Below are positions 48,229-59,789 of a DNA stretch of 64,000 bases, in pieces. Source of the DNA: Dermanyssus gallinae. Lineage: Eukaryota > Arthropoda > Arachnida > Mesostigmata > Dermanyssidae. The stretch's first letter is position 1. Every line of letters begins with the position of its first letter. The notes beneath the pieces are model-generated. The model was not told the DNA's origin and made no database searches. It was given only the letters and a program-made list of their open reading frames with translations. Location of the stretch: assembly GCA_003439945.1 (NCBI GenBank), contig QVRM01006018.1:540001-604000 (forward strand), read 5' to 3'. The position numbers and the translations under genes were made by a program.

Positions 48229-51058
48229 AATATCAGCGGTTATTGGTATTCACAGGCAAGAACGCCTGCACTCGATTTTTGATGAAGGGACACGCTGTTG
48301 TGAACTAAACCCCAGGAACGACACAACAAGCAAAAAACACCAAACATGATAGTTGAGATGAGAAAATGGTGTTTGAATGGAGATAGGCGACACCGCTTTT
48401 CGTTTCTCCGCCGTGTCACAGATCAGACACAGACGTCGCTCTCTAAAGACGGCAGTTGTACCTATAGTACTGAACAACAATTGATGCACCATGATTAAAT
48501 TAATGATGACGATAATAATAATAATAATATTTATTATTACAAGCTTATCCCCTTACGCAACCGGCGCGCTGTGATGAGATGAGGTGTGGCGAGGTGAGAT
48601 GAAACAATTGTGATCCGCTTTCGTCGTTTGTGTCTCGTTTGCAGTCACTAACACGACAACAACAGGCACGTTGAGTGCGACCGAGTCGAGCGACACCAAT
48701 AGCTGCAGCAGCAGCAGCAACAACAGTAGAAGCAGGAGCGGCAACAATACAGAAAAAAACACTCTCTCTAACACACAGAGGCACGACGACACAGTACGCA
48801 GGTCAGTGTTGGTTAGCACGCTGCGTATTTGTTCAGTGGCTGTGTGTGTGTGTGTACCCCACTTGTTAGTTATGACGCCGCTGCCGCGTGTCGCCCCACA
48901 ACCCCCAGCACCTCCACCTCCTCAAGCATCACCATCACCGTCATCGCCACGATTATGCCTGTTGCTTTGTTGTTCTCGCCGTAATCGTCGTCACCGGCGG
49001 CGGCGGCGTTGCTTGCACGTTGGCAGTCCGAAATTACCTTTTACTAGATCGAACTAGCAGTGTAGCTCCTGGCACGCCGACCAAATGCTACCACCACATC
49101 GAGTCCTACAACTGTCCTACAACACCTAATTATTGGTACAACTTCTACTGATGCATATTCTATGAGTGCTGCTTCGGACGCTCGACAACAACAGCAACAA
49201 CAACAACAATAACAATGATCACGACCACCACTCCTGCTCTAACAACCACTGCTATCGTTCACGGCTTCTGAATGACTACAACGTCGCCTACCCAAACTTC
49301 AACACAGCCTCAACAGTAGTCACCAGTGCATTACAGTAACAACTGCAACAGCAACAACCGCGACATCAACAACAACAACAATAACCACCGCGACGTAACC
49401 ACCAACTACACAAGAGAATCTGCCGCGACGCCACACACTATAGTCTCAATCGTAGAGGCAGAACATCACCAACGAGAACAACAACATCAACAACAACGGC
49501 AACATCTCTTCATGATGTTCAACACTACGGCGGACTGTACGACGACGACGACGACAACAACAACAACCACAACCACAACAACAACAACAACAGTCACAAC
49601 AACAACCAGAACAATAGCAGCAGCAGCAGCAGCAGTAAGTGTATATATCCTTCTATCTATCCACCACTTATCAATCTACTTTTCTATGTTCTATCTGTGT
49701 GTCAAGCTAGTTGTTATCCATCTATATCTATGAATGGTGCGCGTTGTTCGCCACCAACAAGCCGCCCCTGCCGTCGCCGCCGCCCCCGCTGCCGCCCTCA
49801 CCGCTTCTGTTACCTTTAGGCGCGCTAATGGGCTTCCTAGCAGTAGCACTGACAGTATTAGCAGCAGCACAGCAGTAGTTGCAACAGCAGCTGCAGCAGC
49901 AACAGCAGCAGAAGTCAACGTGGAATTCGTAGCAGGAAGCACTAGTAGTTCCTTCGCGAGCGCACGAGAAGCACCGCTGCGCTATCTACCTACAACACGA
50001 CAACATTGTCCACAAACAGTCATTGATCGGGCTGGTGGCTACTGCCGTTGCTGCCGCTGCCGCCGGCGCGCCAGCATGTCTACGGGCTACGGGTTGTTAC
50101 GAAAGCTCGCCGCTGGCTGCCTGGCTGGTTGGCGGACGAGCGAGCGACACGGGCGACACGACGCTCCACCGACCAACGACCGCCCTATGCAGCGCCGCCG
50201 CTGCCGCTGCTGCGATTGCTATTGCGGCTACCCCTCGTCGTTGTCGTCGTCCTCATCGCTGTTGTCGTATTGCTTCGACTCGTAACTCGAACTCTGCCTG
50301 TAGAGAGATAGATGGAGCCAGCCACGCTGCCGGCGCCCGCAGAAGCAGCGATGGTAGTAGTGGTAGTAGTAGTAGTAGTAGTTATAGTAGTAATGGTGGT
50401 AGTGGTGGTGGTGGCGGCGGCGGTAGCGGCGGCAGTGATGGTGGTCGCGCCCGCCCGCACCAGCAGCGGCGGCAACCGCGGCTGCGCCGGCGGCAGCAGC
50501 GACAGGCGCAGGCGCCCGCCCAAGTCCACGCACAACAGCACACAGACAGACAGACAGACAGACGGACGGACGGACAGTCGGCCACAAACGGGCCCAGAAG
50601 GACACCAACAGGCCCAGACAGACAGATAGATAGATAGAAGACCATCTATGATTCACAACCACCTATCCTCTCCTCTACCTATCTAGCCAGGTACGAGCTA
50701 GCCAGGTTTCGGCCACTTCGGCCGTCACAGCAGTGCTAGGGCGGCGTCGCGACTTCAGAGGCGGCCACGGAGGGTGATGGGCACGCCGTACGCATGCACG
50801 ATGTCCGTCGCCAGGGACTAGAGTGGAAGAAGCGTGCTGGTGGTCATCGACTTCACCACCATTCAGTCATGGTGATTGATGGTGGCTTCAGTTGGTGCTG
50901 CAGCACGCATTAGTGCTTTCCTGCCACCTGACGAGGCAGAAAAACAGCAGAACAAGTGAGCAGAAGCAGTCGACCTATGTACCTCACTCATCGACGGCGG
51001 GAATCGGCGCCGCAACATTAGCTTGCTTTCCCCGTTGGCTGCTGTTTCCCCGTTCACA

Positions 51059-51172
51059 CCCGTAAAACACACCCACTGGGTTTAAATACATCTTCCCCAT
51101 CCCGTAAAGCACAGCTAGTGTGTGTTAACCACCTCCCCGCTCCGTGAAGCACACTTAGTGTGCGCGTTAAAC
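51059..51172. repeat. three-copy tandem repeat, period about 41 bp
   Basis: Units begin CCGTAAAACACA, CCGTAAAGCACA and CCGTGAAGCACAC, each followed by a GTG/GGG-(T)TTAA motif and a CCCC-containing spacer. The third unit is truncated. Confidence 0.75.
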
Positions 51173-52294
51173 GCCGCTGTAGCTGTTAGAACCGTTTCCA
51201 TGGAACCTCCGTTCGTTTTACTACGTCGCCACGGTGTGTCCCCAGAACATGGTCACACTCAGACAGTGTGGGACTCAGCCACCAAACAGCAAGTCTCACC
51301 ACCAAGCCTTGGCGCTTTGCAAGAGTCGAGCCGTAGGCTTAAGGCAATACCCACTAAAACCCTACATATATGCACGACAGTGCCTACATATATGTATCCC
51401 CCTTTAGATGACCGTCCGGCCTGCGGGATCCTTGACAGAGAAGAGTAACTACGCACAGGTCTAACAACACTACTTCTACTACTTCTCATTTGTCTTCTAG
51501 TATTAGCGGCACGTTTGCAACACCTTCTTCTCCCTCATGTTGAGAAGCTCATCTGGATTACTTGCATCAATCTCCTCAATCACTCACTCACCAAACTCAG
51601 TCCCTCATACGGCCACAGCCGTCTTTTTCTTTTTTCATTACTGTCGGTTAGACCCAGCCAGGCTTCAGCCAGACCAGGCCAGGGTTTCTGCTCAAAGCGC
51701 CCTTGATTGATCGACCCACCGAGCAGCAATTGGCCGATCGACGTTGACGATGATGCTGCTGTTGTTGCTGATGATGTTATTGCTGCTGATGCTGTTGCTG
51801 CTGCTGATGATGATGCTAATCGCAATGACGTAGCCGCCCCCGGTCGCCACCCCACGACGGTGCGGCGATAGCAAGCGACAACGGCGCCCGCTCGAGCCCG
51901 CAGACAGAAGCGACGTTGACAAAACAGCTTGAATTTGCACCATCGCGCGGCTTCTCCTCTTGATTGATCTATATGATTCATTGGCCTATGATTGCGGCGT
52001 CGGCGGCGGCAGCAGCAGCGATGGGCGCAACGCAGCAGAAGCCGGACGCAGCGGTGGGGAGAGTCATCAAGCACCCGTGTGGCCATCCGAAGAACCGCCC
52101 ACGGACCGCCTCCAGAACCGCCTTAGACGGCGTCGTCGTCGTAGCAGCAGCCAGCAGCAGCAGCGGTGGCGGCGGCGGCAGAGGCAGCAGCGCCAGCGGC
52201 GGAAGCGGTTGGAACTCCACCCGCATCCGCGCACGCAACCAACCAGTCGTTGTGGAAACGGTTGTGGCGGTGTGGTAAGTGTTGGTGCTGTTGT

Positions 52295-52326
<32 letters not shown>

Positions 52327-53004
52327 TTGTTTTTGTTGTTGTTGTTGTTGTTGCTGCTGTAGTTGTTGCTAATGTTGTTGTTGTCGTCGTCATCGTCGTT
52401 GTCTGCGTTTTGCCACTATATTTTTTGTTACTGCTGCCGTTTTTCCTATTGCTGATGTTGTTGTTATTCTTAATGTTGTTGTTGTTATTCTCAATGTCGT
52501 TGTTGTTGTTGTTGTTGATGTTATTCTTAATGTTGTTGTTGTTGTTGGTCGTGTTATCCTTCAGCAGCAGCAGAAGCAGTGTTGGACGAAGAATGCAATG
52601 TCATGACGTACGTTTATTTGAAGTTTGCTAGCATTCTTCAGTAGTCAGTTTTTTTGTCAGTCCGTCGAACTATTGTCCGGTCCGTCACGTCACGGTTCGT
52701 CACGGTTCGGCTAACCAGCGGGCGATCACGCGCTGCCGTGACGTTTTGCCTGTCCTACACGTTGAAACTGAAGCAAGCAGACAACTTCTAACGGTTTCAA
52801 CTGTGTCGGGTGGGGTGACGCGCCATGCTACGATTATGAGGCTAACGGCCATGTCTGTGGGCTGGCGGTAAGAAATCTACGGGGGGAAGACTGAGAAACA
52901 TATATATAAATATAATATATATTTATATAAAGGCGAGCACTGCCGAGTGTGCAAACGTATTGTAAATGATTAATAAATCATCACAATATTTTCAATATAT
53001 ATAT

Positions 53005-53041
<37 letters not shown>

Positions 53042-53504
53042 AGGGGGGAGAACGATAAGGAAGTATGGGAAATCTGAAAGACCGTTAGAGAGGAAAAACG
53101 CATAGAAACAGAGTGACGAAAAGGGCGGTTCATATAGGGCGGAAGTGCGTTCGAAGCGGGGGGGTGGGGGGGGGGGAGAGGACCGCATTTAGAGATAGAG
53201 AGAGATGGAGAGACAAGGGGGGGAAAAGAGAGAGGGTAGTGAGTTCGTGTCACCTGTTGTTGGCCCAGTTCTTCTATGATGTTGCCTCATCGCCTCTTCG
53301 GCTGTTTCGTGCCTCTCATCGTACAGGCTCGGTTCGCCCGGCCTTGAACGGAACAACGCGTTTGTGTCCCCCCAGAGACACTGACATCAGCGCGGCGGCG
53401 GTGGGCTGGTAAGCTCGGCCGTATGCTCTACGGCCTGTCGACTACATTGTCGACTTTCCATCCTTTCTTGCTTCCGTTCGTCCGTCCGACGCTACATTAT
53501 TAGC

Positions 53505-53762
53505 TTAGATGTTTGCTGGGGAACATGATGACGTATGCGGGGGTTCCTCGTTGTAGCCCGACACCCGGACGAACTGCTGCATTGCTGGTGCAGGACGTCG
53601 ACTGTTGAACGACACACTGTTTTGCTGCAGTGCAGCGAAGGCGGGCGTGTGGGAAGGAACTGGTGGACGGGGATCGAGACACGTGCTTACTATTATTCCT
53701 CCACGCCCTGCAGCAGCCGCAGCAACAATCTGCGACAGTCTGTACAAGCTGGTATCGAACAA
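53505..53762 (-). other. open frame of unknown status, possible exon
   Basis: The minus-strand frame reads LFDTSLYRLSQIVAAAAAG, then PRPPVPSHTPAFAALQQNS, ending in a stop after SCSPANI. It is not repeat-driven, and a plausible acceptor (GTGTAACAG) sits right at its start. A GTAAGC donor-like site lies inside it. I recognise no family and do not call a gene. Confidence 0.25.
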
Positions 53763-54267
53763 CTGTTACACATGTACGACATGTTCTACATATGTACGCA
53801 GTTCCTGCAGTGTGCGGAATGATGATGTCGTCGTCTTCGGTTGACAAGTTTCTTCGTAATGAAGGGAGAACGCAGCGGCTAACCTGGTCTGGTTGCCAAG
53901 TCGGCCGCACTGTAGATTGCTGTGGGCTCACTAGGCACATGATCTAGCGTCTCCTCTATCTAATTGGCTGATTGTACAATCCACAGGTAGTATTTCCCCG
54001 GACAACATCCCCACGTCATTTCAGCTGGCTGGACGGCCCATTATACCAACCGAAAATACAGCCATCTGATTTTTTTTGCCGCTCAAAACTGCACAGATAA
54101 CTTTTCATGGCTACACGTCGGCTGGGCTGCTACACAAATTCGCACATGAATAATCATACAATGTGCCTATAAAGCAGCGGTACCTGTTTTGAAAAAAAAA
54201 ACTATGGTAGTTTAGTTGGCATCGCGCACCAGTAAAGGCTAGAATTCAAAATACACTTTTAAGGAGG

Positions 54268-54628
54268 TTGTTTTTAATTCTAGACCATCCTTCGTCCCCT
54301 ACGGACTTGGAACTCACCGTAAGGTATACCTTCAATGCACCGAGGGCCGGAAGTGTTGAGATATCTAGGGTTTCCCCAACAGTCCTTATGGCAGCATGGC
54401 CGCTGACTCTCAGCGGTATGGTTTACCATCTATTCTCAATGAGCATCGCTCAAGGAAAATTCGATCTACAACAGGGATTGAACCGGCGACACCCCGGTAG
54501 ATGGCCGTTTCTTTCCCTCTAACAACACAACAAGCGGCTGAATGCCCGCGTCTACTCAATTGGTTGACAACGCCACTAGTAGACAAAGTAACGTTTACCT
54601 TTTTACCAATCATTTTACGACTATGCAT
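54268..54628 (-). mobile_element. possible tRNA-derived SINE relic
   Basis: The minus strand carries AACCAATTGAGTAGACGCGG followed about 80 bp later by a good B-box, GGTTCAATCCC, then a non-tRNA body. The related B-box context at 44.3 kb supports a dispersed repeat. The A-to-B spacing is longer than in a normal tRNA, so this is a relic or an unusual SINE. Confidence 0.35.
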
Positions 54629-55139
54629 TTCCGTTGTCTCCTGGTGGTCCTGGGAGGCCTGACGACCATATTGATGTCAATTGCTTGTTTGGTTCGCCCT
54701 GCGTACACTCGAGTAGGCTAATATTCATTTTTAAGGAGTACAATTAACATGTTGCTTTCTAGATTGAGCCACAGTGAAGCCACAGAATACTACAGATAAA
54801 ATCCTAACCGTTTTTAAAAGAAAGTAGCGAGTTTTCTGGCAAAATAATTGACATTTTTCGTTAGAGATTATCTCTTGTTACTATTTAGCCTAATTGTTTT
54901 ATGAAAACCAATCATTACACCGACAAATAGAAAAATCCAAGGACAAATGCCAAAAATTGTCGATCTGTATTGCAGTGATGCAGTATTGCATTTTAAAAGA
55001 AATTATGGTGCTACCCTATTGAGGCGTAATCATCATATTAATTTCAGTCATATTGAGTATGCATATGTAAGGCTGTAGAGTAGCATTGTTTTTGTTAGCT
55101 TAACCAAAGTTACTGGTAGCGGCGCACTTAGCGGAGAAA

Positions 55140-55382
55140 GTGTTACGGCAAAAGCAACGACGGCATGTCCGTGACCTGCCGACCTGTGACCTACATTTTG
55201 TGCCGGTAGAACTGACGATATTACAGTTAGTGAGCAGAGACGTTGTTAAGACGCGGTCGAGGAAGGATTGCAATATAGTTGGACAGGCCGGCGAGACGGC
55301 GCTGTACCGACGCAGCAGAGGAGTCGGACGAAATAAAAACTACAGCCGTGGTGGTCAATAATTGTGTTGCCGGTGCCGGTAC
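55140..55382 (+). repeat. putative 5' LTR of the gypsy element
   Basis: It starts TGTTACGGC and ends GCCGGTACA, imperfect terminal inverted repeats with TG...CA ends. Three bases later comes TGGCGACGAACG, whose first bases match a tRNA-Arg-type primer-binding site as I recall it. A 35-bp segment near its end (55334-55368) recurs at 59754-59788 with 32 of 35 matches. The LTR boundaries are inferred. Confidence 0.6.
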
Positions 55383-55385
55383 AAA

Positions 55386-56472
55386 ATGGCGACGAACGCC
55401 TACGGGACGCCGTTAACTATGGAGATGCTGGCCAAAATGATGAGTTCGATGAAAGCGATGGCACACGCTACGCAAACGATAGTGGCTCAGTTGACGATGT
55501 AGAAGGAGACGAAACCGAGCGTGGCAATGTGAATCGAGGCGGCTAACGACGTCAGTGGCCAAGTGGAGACGTTGACCCGGAAAGCGATGGCATCTCAACG
55601 GAAAAATGGATCCAGCTGTTTTTGATTGAAACTTGTCGGTCGAAACACGTATTTGGCACTCAACGCATGGACATGGCTGCGAGTCATACGAAGTGTGGAA
55701 GAAAGCATTTCTAGCTGCGTTTACTTGCGAGTTGGATAGAAACCGCCTGGTAGACCAACTGGCCTCGTGTACGCGACAACGACAGGAGTCGTTGGGTTGC
55801 TTCGCACGCAGAGTAAAAGCACTGGCGTTAAAACTGACATTGTAGGCCGGTGAAATCACGGCTAGAGTTTTGGCCGGACTGCGTTGTTTAGAGTTCGAAA
55901 TTGTGGCACAAGGCATTGCTGCTCGCTAACATAGCAGCGTGTCCGCATTGATCCATGACATAGAAGACGCAATGGAGATGCAGACCCGGCATCGGACTAT
56001 GGTCGCCGGCGGCGCGGCTAGAGTGGGAGGTGCCGCAGATGGAGGTGCCAGGCCTGAACCGGTCTGCTACCAGTGTCGACAGGTAGGGCACCGCAGAGAC
56101 AGATGCCCGATGTTGATACAACAACAGCAACCGATTAGAGCGCCGAGGCAGTTTAACATCGGCATGCACAGGAGAACCGCCAGAGGTGGCGTACGGCAGC
56201 AGCAGCAGCCTCAGCAAGAACGACAACGACGAGAGGCACTGGGCCCGCTGAGTAGCGGCCAGACTGTGAACGTTGATCATGAGAGTGGCAGAGCACATCG
56301 AGATGCCCTGGTACGCTGTTTCCGATGCAATCAACGCGGCCACTATGCGAGAAGTTGTACTACCTCCGATGTGAGCCAAGTGGACGGCGATCGACGACAT
56401 GAAGAAACGCACCATAATGAATCGCTGGAGGAAGACGCAACAAAACCAGAGTGGGTGGACGGTGAGGAGTGA
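55386..56472 (+). pseudogene. gag: gypsy gag with two CCHC zinc knuckles
   Basis: ATG at 55386 opens MATNAYGTPLTMEMLAKMM but stops after 38 codons. The frame is broken again around 55620 and at 55844 and 55928. The readable middle (55633-55843) has HSTHGHGCESYEVWKKAFLA, a capsid-like segment. The last part (55939-56472) encodes nucleocapsid with two perfect CX2CX4HX4C knuckles: CYQCRQVGHRRDRC (56065-56106) and CFRCNQRGHYARSC (56317-56358). Gag packages the RNA into the particle. This copy cannot make an intact protein. Confidence 0.85.
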
Positions 56473-56484
56473 ACTGATAAGGTA

Positions 56485-57015
56485 GACACTCAGGCAGATA
56501 TCACGTGTATATCGCACAGTGTAGCTAAGTAAATGGGGTTGACAATTCGGCCCACCGAGCTGAGGAGCGTTAGAGGCGTCGGCGGCGACCGGTGCATTCC
56601 ACTGGGAAAATGCTAGGTGGCCGTAGCAGCAGACGGAATGATACACCAAGAAGTCACGTTAGCGGTACTCGAAGATTCTGCACTATGCGGAGAGGCCATT
56701 CTACTCGGCAAGAATTTGCTGGATCGGAATGGGCTTGTCACTGTTTTCCGTACTCCTATTCTAAGCGACGAATCACGCCCGGAGGCAGCCAGTCTGCTAG
56801 AGTCTGCAGAGCGCACGGTCGAACTGAGAGCTAGAGACGAAGTAACGCTGCGTCCTCGTAGTGTTAACTCCGTCCAAGTACAGGCAGTCGGCAATAGATC
56901 ATGCGCTGTTGTGGTGGAAGATGAGACTGAATCACCGTGCGGGGTGTTGATCGACCTCGGTGCGGATGGAGACGCCATGCTGCCCGTCCTGAACTACAGT
57001 GACGTGGATATTTAG
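56485..57015 (+). pseudogene. gypsy aspartic protease relic
   Basis: DTQADITCISHSVA at 56485 lines up with the retropepsin DTGA catalytic loop, but the invariant Gly is Gln here and a stop follows at 56530. Further on, AILLGKNLLDRNGL (about 56699-56740) corresponds to the ILLG.D-type second motif. Retropepsins mature the Gag-Pol polyprotein; this one is inactive. Confidence 0.75.
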
Positions 57016-57054
57016 TTACGTGAATAAACGCTGATTAAGCGCGGCAGAGCCCTT

Positions 57055-57938
57055 TTGGAAGAAGACATTTGTCAGGAGGTGCTGATTCATAACAACGAGG
57101 AGCCAGAAGCAGTGGTTCAGCAGGTACAACGGAATCGTAGAGAGTGTGATGACTTCGTGGTTGGGAAGAGTACCCCGGCGGACATGCGCGTCAAGTTGGC
57201 TGAGATGCTAAACAAATATGCGGTCGTTTTTGCGACGTCGATGGAACAGCTGGGTCATACCCGCTTGGCGCAATTTAAGATTGCGAAGGTGCCCGGCAGC
57301 CGGCCGGTGGCCTCCAAGCTCTATTGGTTGTCAGGTGTAGAGCGGGAAGTATGCCGAGAGTTCATACAGCAAATGTTAAGCGCTGGTATAGTACACAAAT
57401 TAACCTCACCATATGCGAGTCCGGTGCTTTTGGTGAGAAAGAAGACCGGCCAGTTTCGACTAGTCATAGACTATCGTTCATTAAATCGTCAGACAGTGAA
57501 GGCGAGTTTTCCAACGCCGCTCATTGATGATATTTTGGACGCTGTTGGCGGAAGGATACTGTACACTACTCTGGACCTTACATGGAGTTCCTTCCAAATC
57601 CCCATGTCCCCGTCGTCAGCCAGTAAGGCTGCCTTCATGACCCCGATGGCCACTATCAGCCGTGCGTCATGATGATGGGCTTATGCAACGCTCCAGCTGA
57701 GTTCCAACAGCTGATGATGGGAGTGACGGAGGGCATAGGAGATAACTTAGCCTTTCTGTTCATGGATGACATGATTACGGCGGCCGATGACTGTGACGAC
57801 CAAATGACGGCTGCTGAACGCGTCTCGCAGGCGCTAAACGAAGCGAAGTTGACCGTGCGGTTAAAGAAGTGCCGCTTTTTCATGCAGGAAGTAGACAAAC
57901 CGCTGAGCTACACACTGATGCGTCGTCAGTCGGATTAG
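57055..57938 (+). pseudogene. pol: gypsy reverse transcriptase, frameshifted
   Basis: The frame 57055-57672 has EFIQQMLSAGIVHKLTSPYA, then SPVLLVRKKTGQFRLVIDYR, then LYTTLDLTWSSFQI: fingers and palm, with the first catalytic Asp in LDL. After a frameshift near 57660 the next frame has GLCNAPAEFQQLM and FLFMDDMIT (catalytic DD at 57765-57770). It ends KKCRFFMQEV and then runs straight into RNase H sequence in another frame. The usual 100 or so residues between the RT thumb and RNase H (YLGH... region) are missing, so there is an internal deletion near 57895. Confidence 0.9.
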
Positions 57939-58320
57939 GCGCGATGCTGATACAAATGGTAGACGGTCAATTGAAAATGATATACGCCGTCAGCCGAAAA
58001 CTGTCTGCGTCGGAGATGAATTATCACTCGACTAAACAGCTGGCGGTGGTGTGCGCGATGGCCAGATTTCGATATTATTTGCACGACCAACGCTTCACTG
58101 TGCTAACCTGTAAACTGTGGTAACTGTGGTAACCTGTGGTAAAACTGCGGTAACTGCACGACGGTGGCGGCATTAAAGGCTACTTCGAGTAGTAAGGTGT
58201 CGAAACAGATGACGAGGTGGAGTGAAGAAATCGCCGAGTTCGACATTGACGTAAAACATCGCGCCGGGACGGCCATGAGTCATGTTGATGCTTTGAGTCG
58301 TGGGCTGTTGTCTACGTTTC
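57895..58320 (+). pseudogene. gypsy RNase H relic and tether
   Basis: AELHTDASSVGLGAMLIQM carries the first RNase H Asp (HTDAS). SRKLSASEMNYHSTKQLAVV follows, where the family normally has a Glu in the TTE(R/K)E block. A run of near-tandem GTGGTAAC units at 58107-58158 replaces the next motif. RWSEEIAEFDIDVKHRAG and HVDALSR (to about 58300) are the normal end of this domain. It is non-functional. Confidence 0.82.
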
Positions 58321-58379
58321 ACAGAACCTGGTGCTGAACAGGGTGTAGAGGAGGAAAGACGATTACACTAACGATGGCG

Positions 58380-59702
58380 ATGCAGCACGACAAGGCCGCA
58401 ACTTACTCTTTGTTGTATCACGCCAGTAAGCCGGAAATACATCTTCGTCACTGCCCATATTAACGCCGGTCATTTTGGGACCGACAAGACTCTGCGGATT
58501 ATTCGAAAACGCTATTGGTTCCCGCGGATGAAGAACTATGTTGATCAGCAGGTGCGGGCCTGTATTGAGTGTATTTTTCGTAAGGAGAGGAGCGGCAAAC
58601 GAGAAGAAATGCTCAATCCAATCCCACCGGAGCGTGGACCGTTCAAAAAAATATTCGTTGACCATATTGGACCTTTGCCGAAGGCGGCTGGCAAGGGTCA
58701 CATTCTAATTGCGATCGACGGCTTTTCGAAGTATGTACTGCTAGAACCAGAACGCTCAACAGCGTCGAGACTTGTCGTTCGACTTATTCAAAAGCTAATT
58801 CATCGATTTGAACGTACGTCCGACAACTATCGTAACCGACCGGGGCACGGCGTTTACGGCTAAAGCGTTTATGGAGTTACTGGATTGGATGGAACCATAT
58901 TCGCCACGGCCTCATCTCCACTCAACTTCCCCGGAGAAACGGCCAAGTTGAGCGCATGAATAGGGAGATAGGTAGCTCGACTATTGAGGACGTGCTGTAA
59001 GTTGCCAGACAAGAGGGGCTGACCGCACAGGTTGCCAGCAATTGAAAGTCTTATCAAGCGTGCGCCGGCGAAGAGTACCGGTAAGGCACCGTTTGAAGTT
59101 ATGCATGGCTACCTGTCACACAACGACCAGCTCTCGAAGTCTGTTGATAGCCAGCAACCGCAGACGAGGTGGACGCCAGCGGCGGATATGCACGCGCAGA
59201 CTCGTGCGGAAATTTTGGGAGCACAGGAAGCGTATCGGCAACAGTACGACAAGAAGCGTGTACCGCATCGAGTGAGGTACGCCTTTGGCGACGTGGTCGT
59301 GGTTCGCCGATTGCCGATCGTGAGACGGGCAAACCGACCAAACTGCAGCCAAAATGTAGAGGCCCTATGGTGTTGACCGCTGTCCTGCCTAACGATACGT
59401 ACAGGATCGCTGAGATGTTGGCGAGCGACAATGGATACACAGTGACGGCTCACTGTTCTCAACTGCGTATTTATCGAGCGGCTGGTGAAGATGAAAACGA
59501 CGACGACGACTATGATAATATGATCGATACAGGCGCCGAGGACAGCGAGATCGCGACAGATCAGAAGTCCCGCGCAAGTCTATCGGGAGCAGCTGAAGTA
59601 GCTTCGAGCCTCCAAGCTGGCTTGGGCGAGCTAACAAGCGGAGACAACAGAGCTACAAATATCGAAGGTGGCAAGGCGTTGCGCAACAGGGCACCATCCT
59701 GA
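58380..59702 (+). pseudogene. gypsy integrase, multi-frame relic
   Basis: Zinc-binding HHCC: AHINAGHFGTDKTLRIIRKR, then CIEC. Catalytic core: FVDHIGPLP (first D), VTDRGTAFTAKAF (second D, different frame), RRNGQVERMNREI (E, again shifted). The C-terminal region reads APFEVMHGY, EAYRQQYDKKRVPHRVRY and FGDVVVVRRLP. After a frameshift come KCRGPMVLTAVLPNDTYRI and YTVTAHCSQLRIYR, a GPY/F-like module, and then an acidic tail to the stop at 59702. All catalytic residues survive but in three frames. Confidence 0.88.
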
Positions 59703-59737
59703 GTTTAAACCCGCAGCGAACTCGCAGGATGCCGGAA

Positions 59738-59788
59738 TGTTACCGTTAATAGCTAAAAACTACAATCGTGGTGGTCAATAATCGTGTT
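59738..59788 (+). repeat. remnant 3' LTR of the gypsy element
   Basis: It begins TGTTACCG like the 5' LTR, then jumps to the conserved 35-bp segment (59754-59788). Most of the LTR is deleted. It abuts the antisense LINE directly. Confidence 0.6.
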
Positions 59789-59789
59789 T

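Larger units (their letters stand above)
48227..55139. other. GC-rich triplet-repeat region, no supported gene
   Basis: Dense CAG/CAA/AAC tracts on the plus strand (about 48700-48750, 49180-49220, 49326-49640, 49850-49915) and GTT/GCT tracts (about 51735-51815, 52279-52560). There are TAG/GGT triplets at 50345-50440, a (GACA)n-like run near 50545-50575, and (TA)n then (GA)n at 52996-53035. The longest frames (up to 223 codons) are repeat-driven. This could be transcribed or regulatory DNA upstream of the homeobox gene, but I see no proof. Confidence 0.5.
55140..59788 (+). mobile_element. Ty3/gypsy LTR retrotransposon, decayed
   Basis: A 4.65-kb element. Order: 5' LTR, gag with two CCHC knuckles, protease, RT, RNase H, integrase (HHCC, D, D, E), GPY/F-like tail, remnant 3' LTR. 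This domain order (integrase after RNase H) defines Ty3/gypsy. Many stops and frameshifts, an internal deletion between RT and RNase H, and loss of most of the 3' LTR make it inactive. I saw no envelope gene. Confidence 0.93.

Noticed and set aside
47996..48229. Tyr/Ile repeat frame
   Set aside because: Translation of a pure (TA)n microsatellite.
49734..50637. Long plus-strand frames of 183 and 204 codons with Ala, Ser and Gly runs
   Set aside because: They are driven by CAG/GTA/GGC triplet tracts, several frames and the minus strand are open at once, and there are no family motifs or splice logic.
51960..52631. 223-codon plus-strand frame
   Set aside because: Its second half is poly-Val/Leu from GTT repeats and the first half is low-complexity. 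All frames are open because of the repeat.
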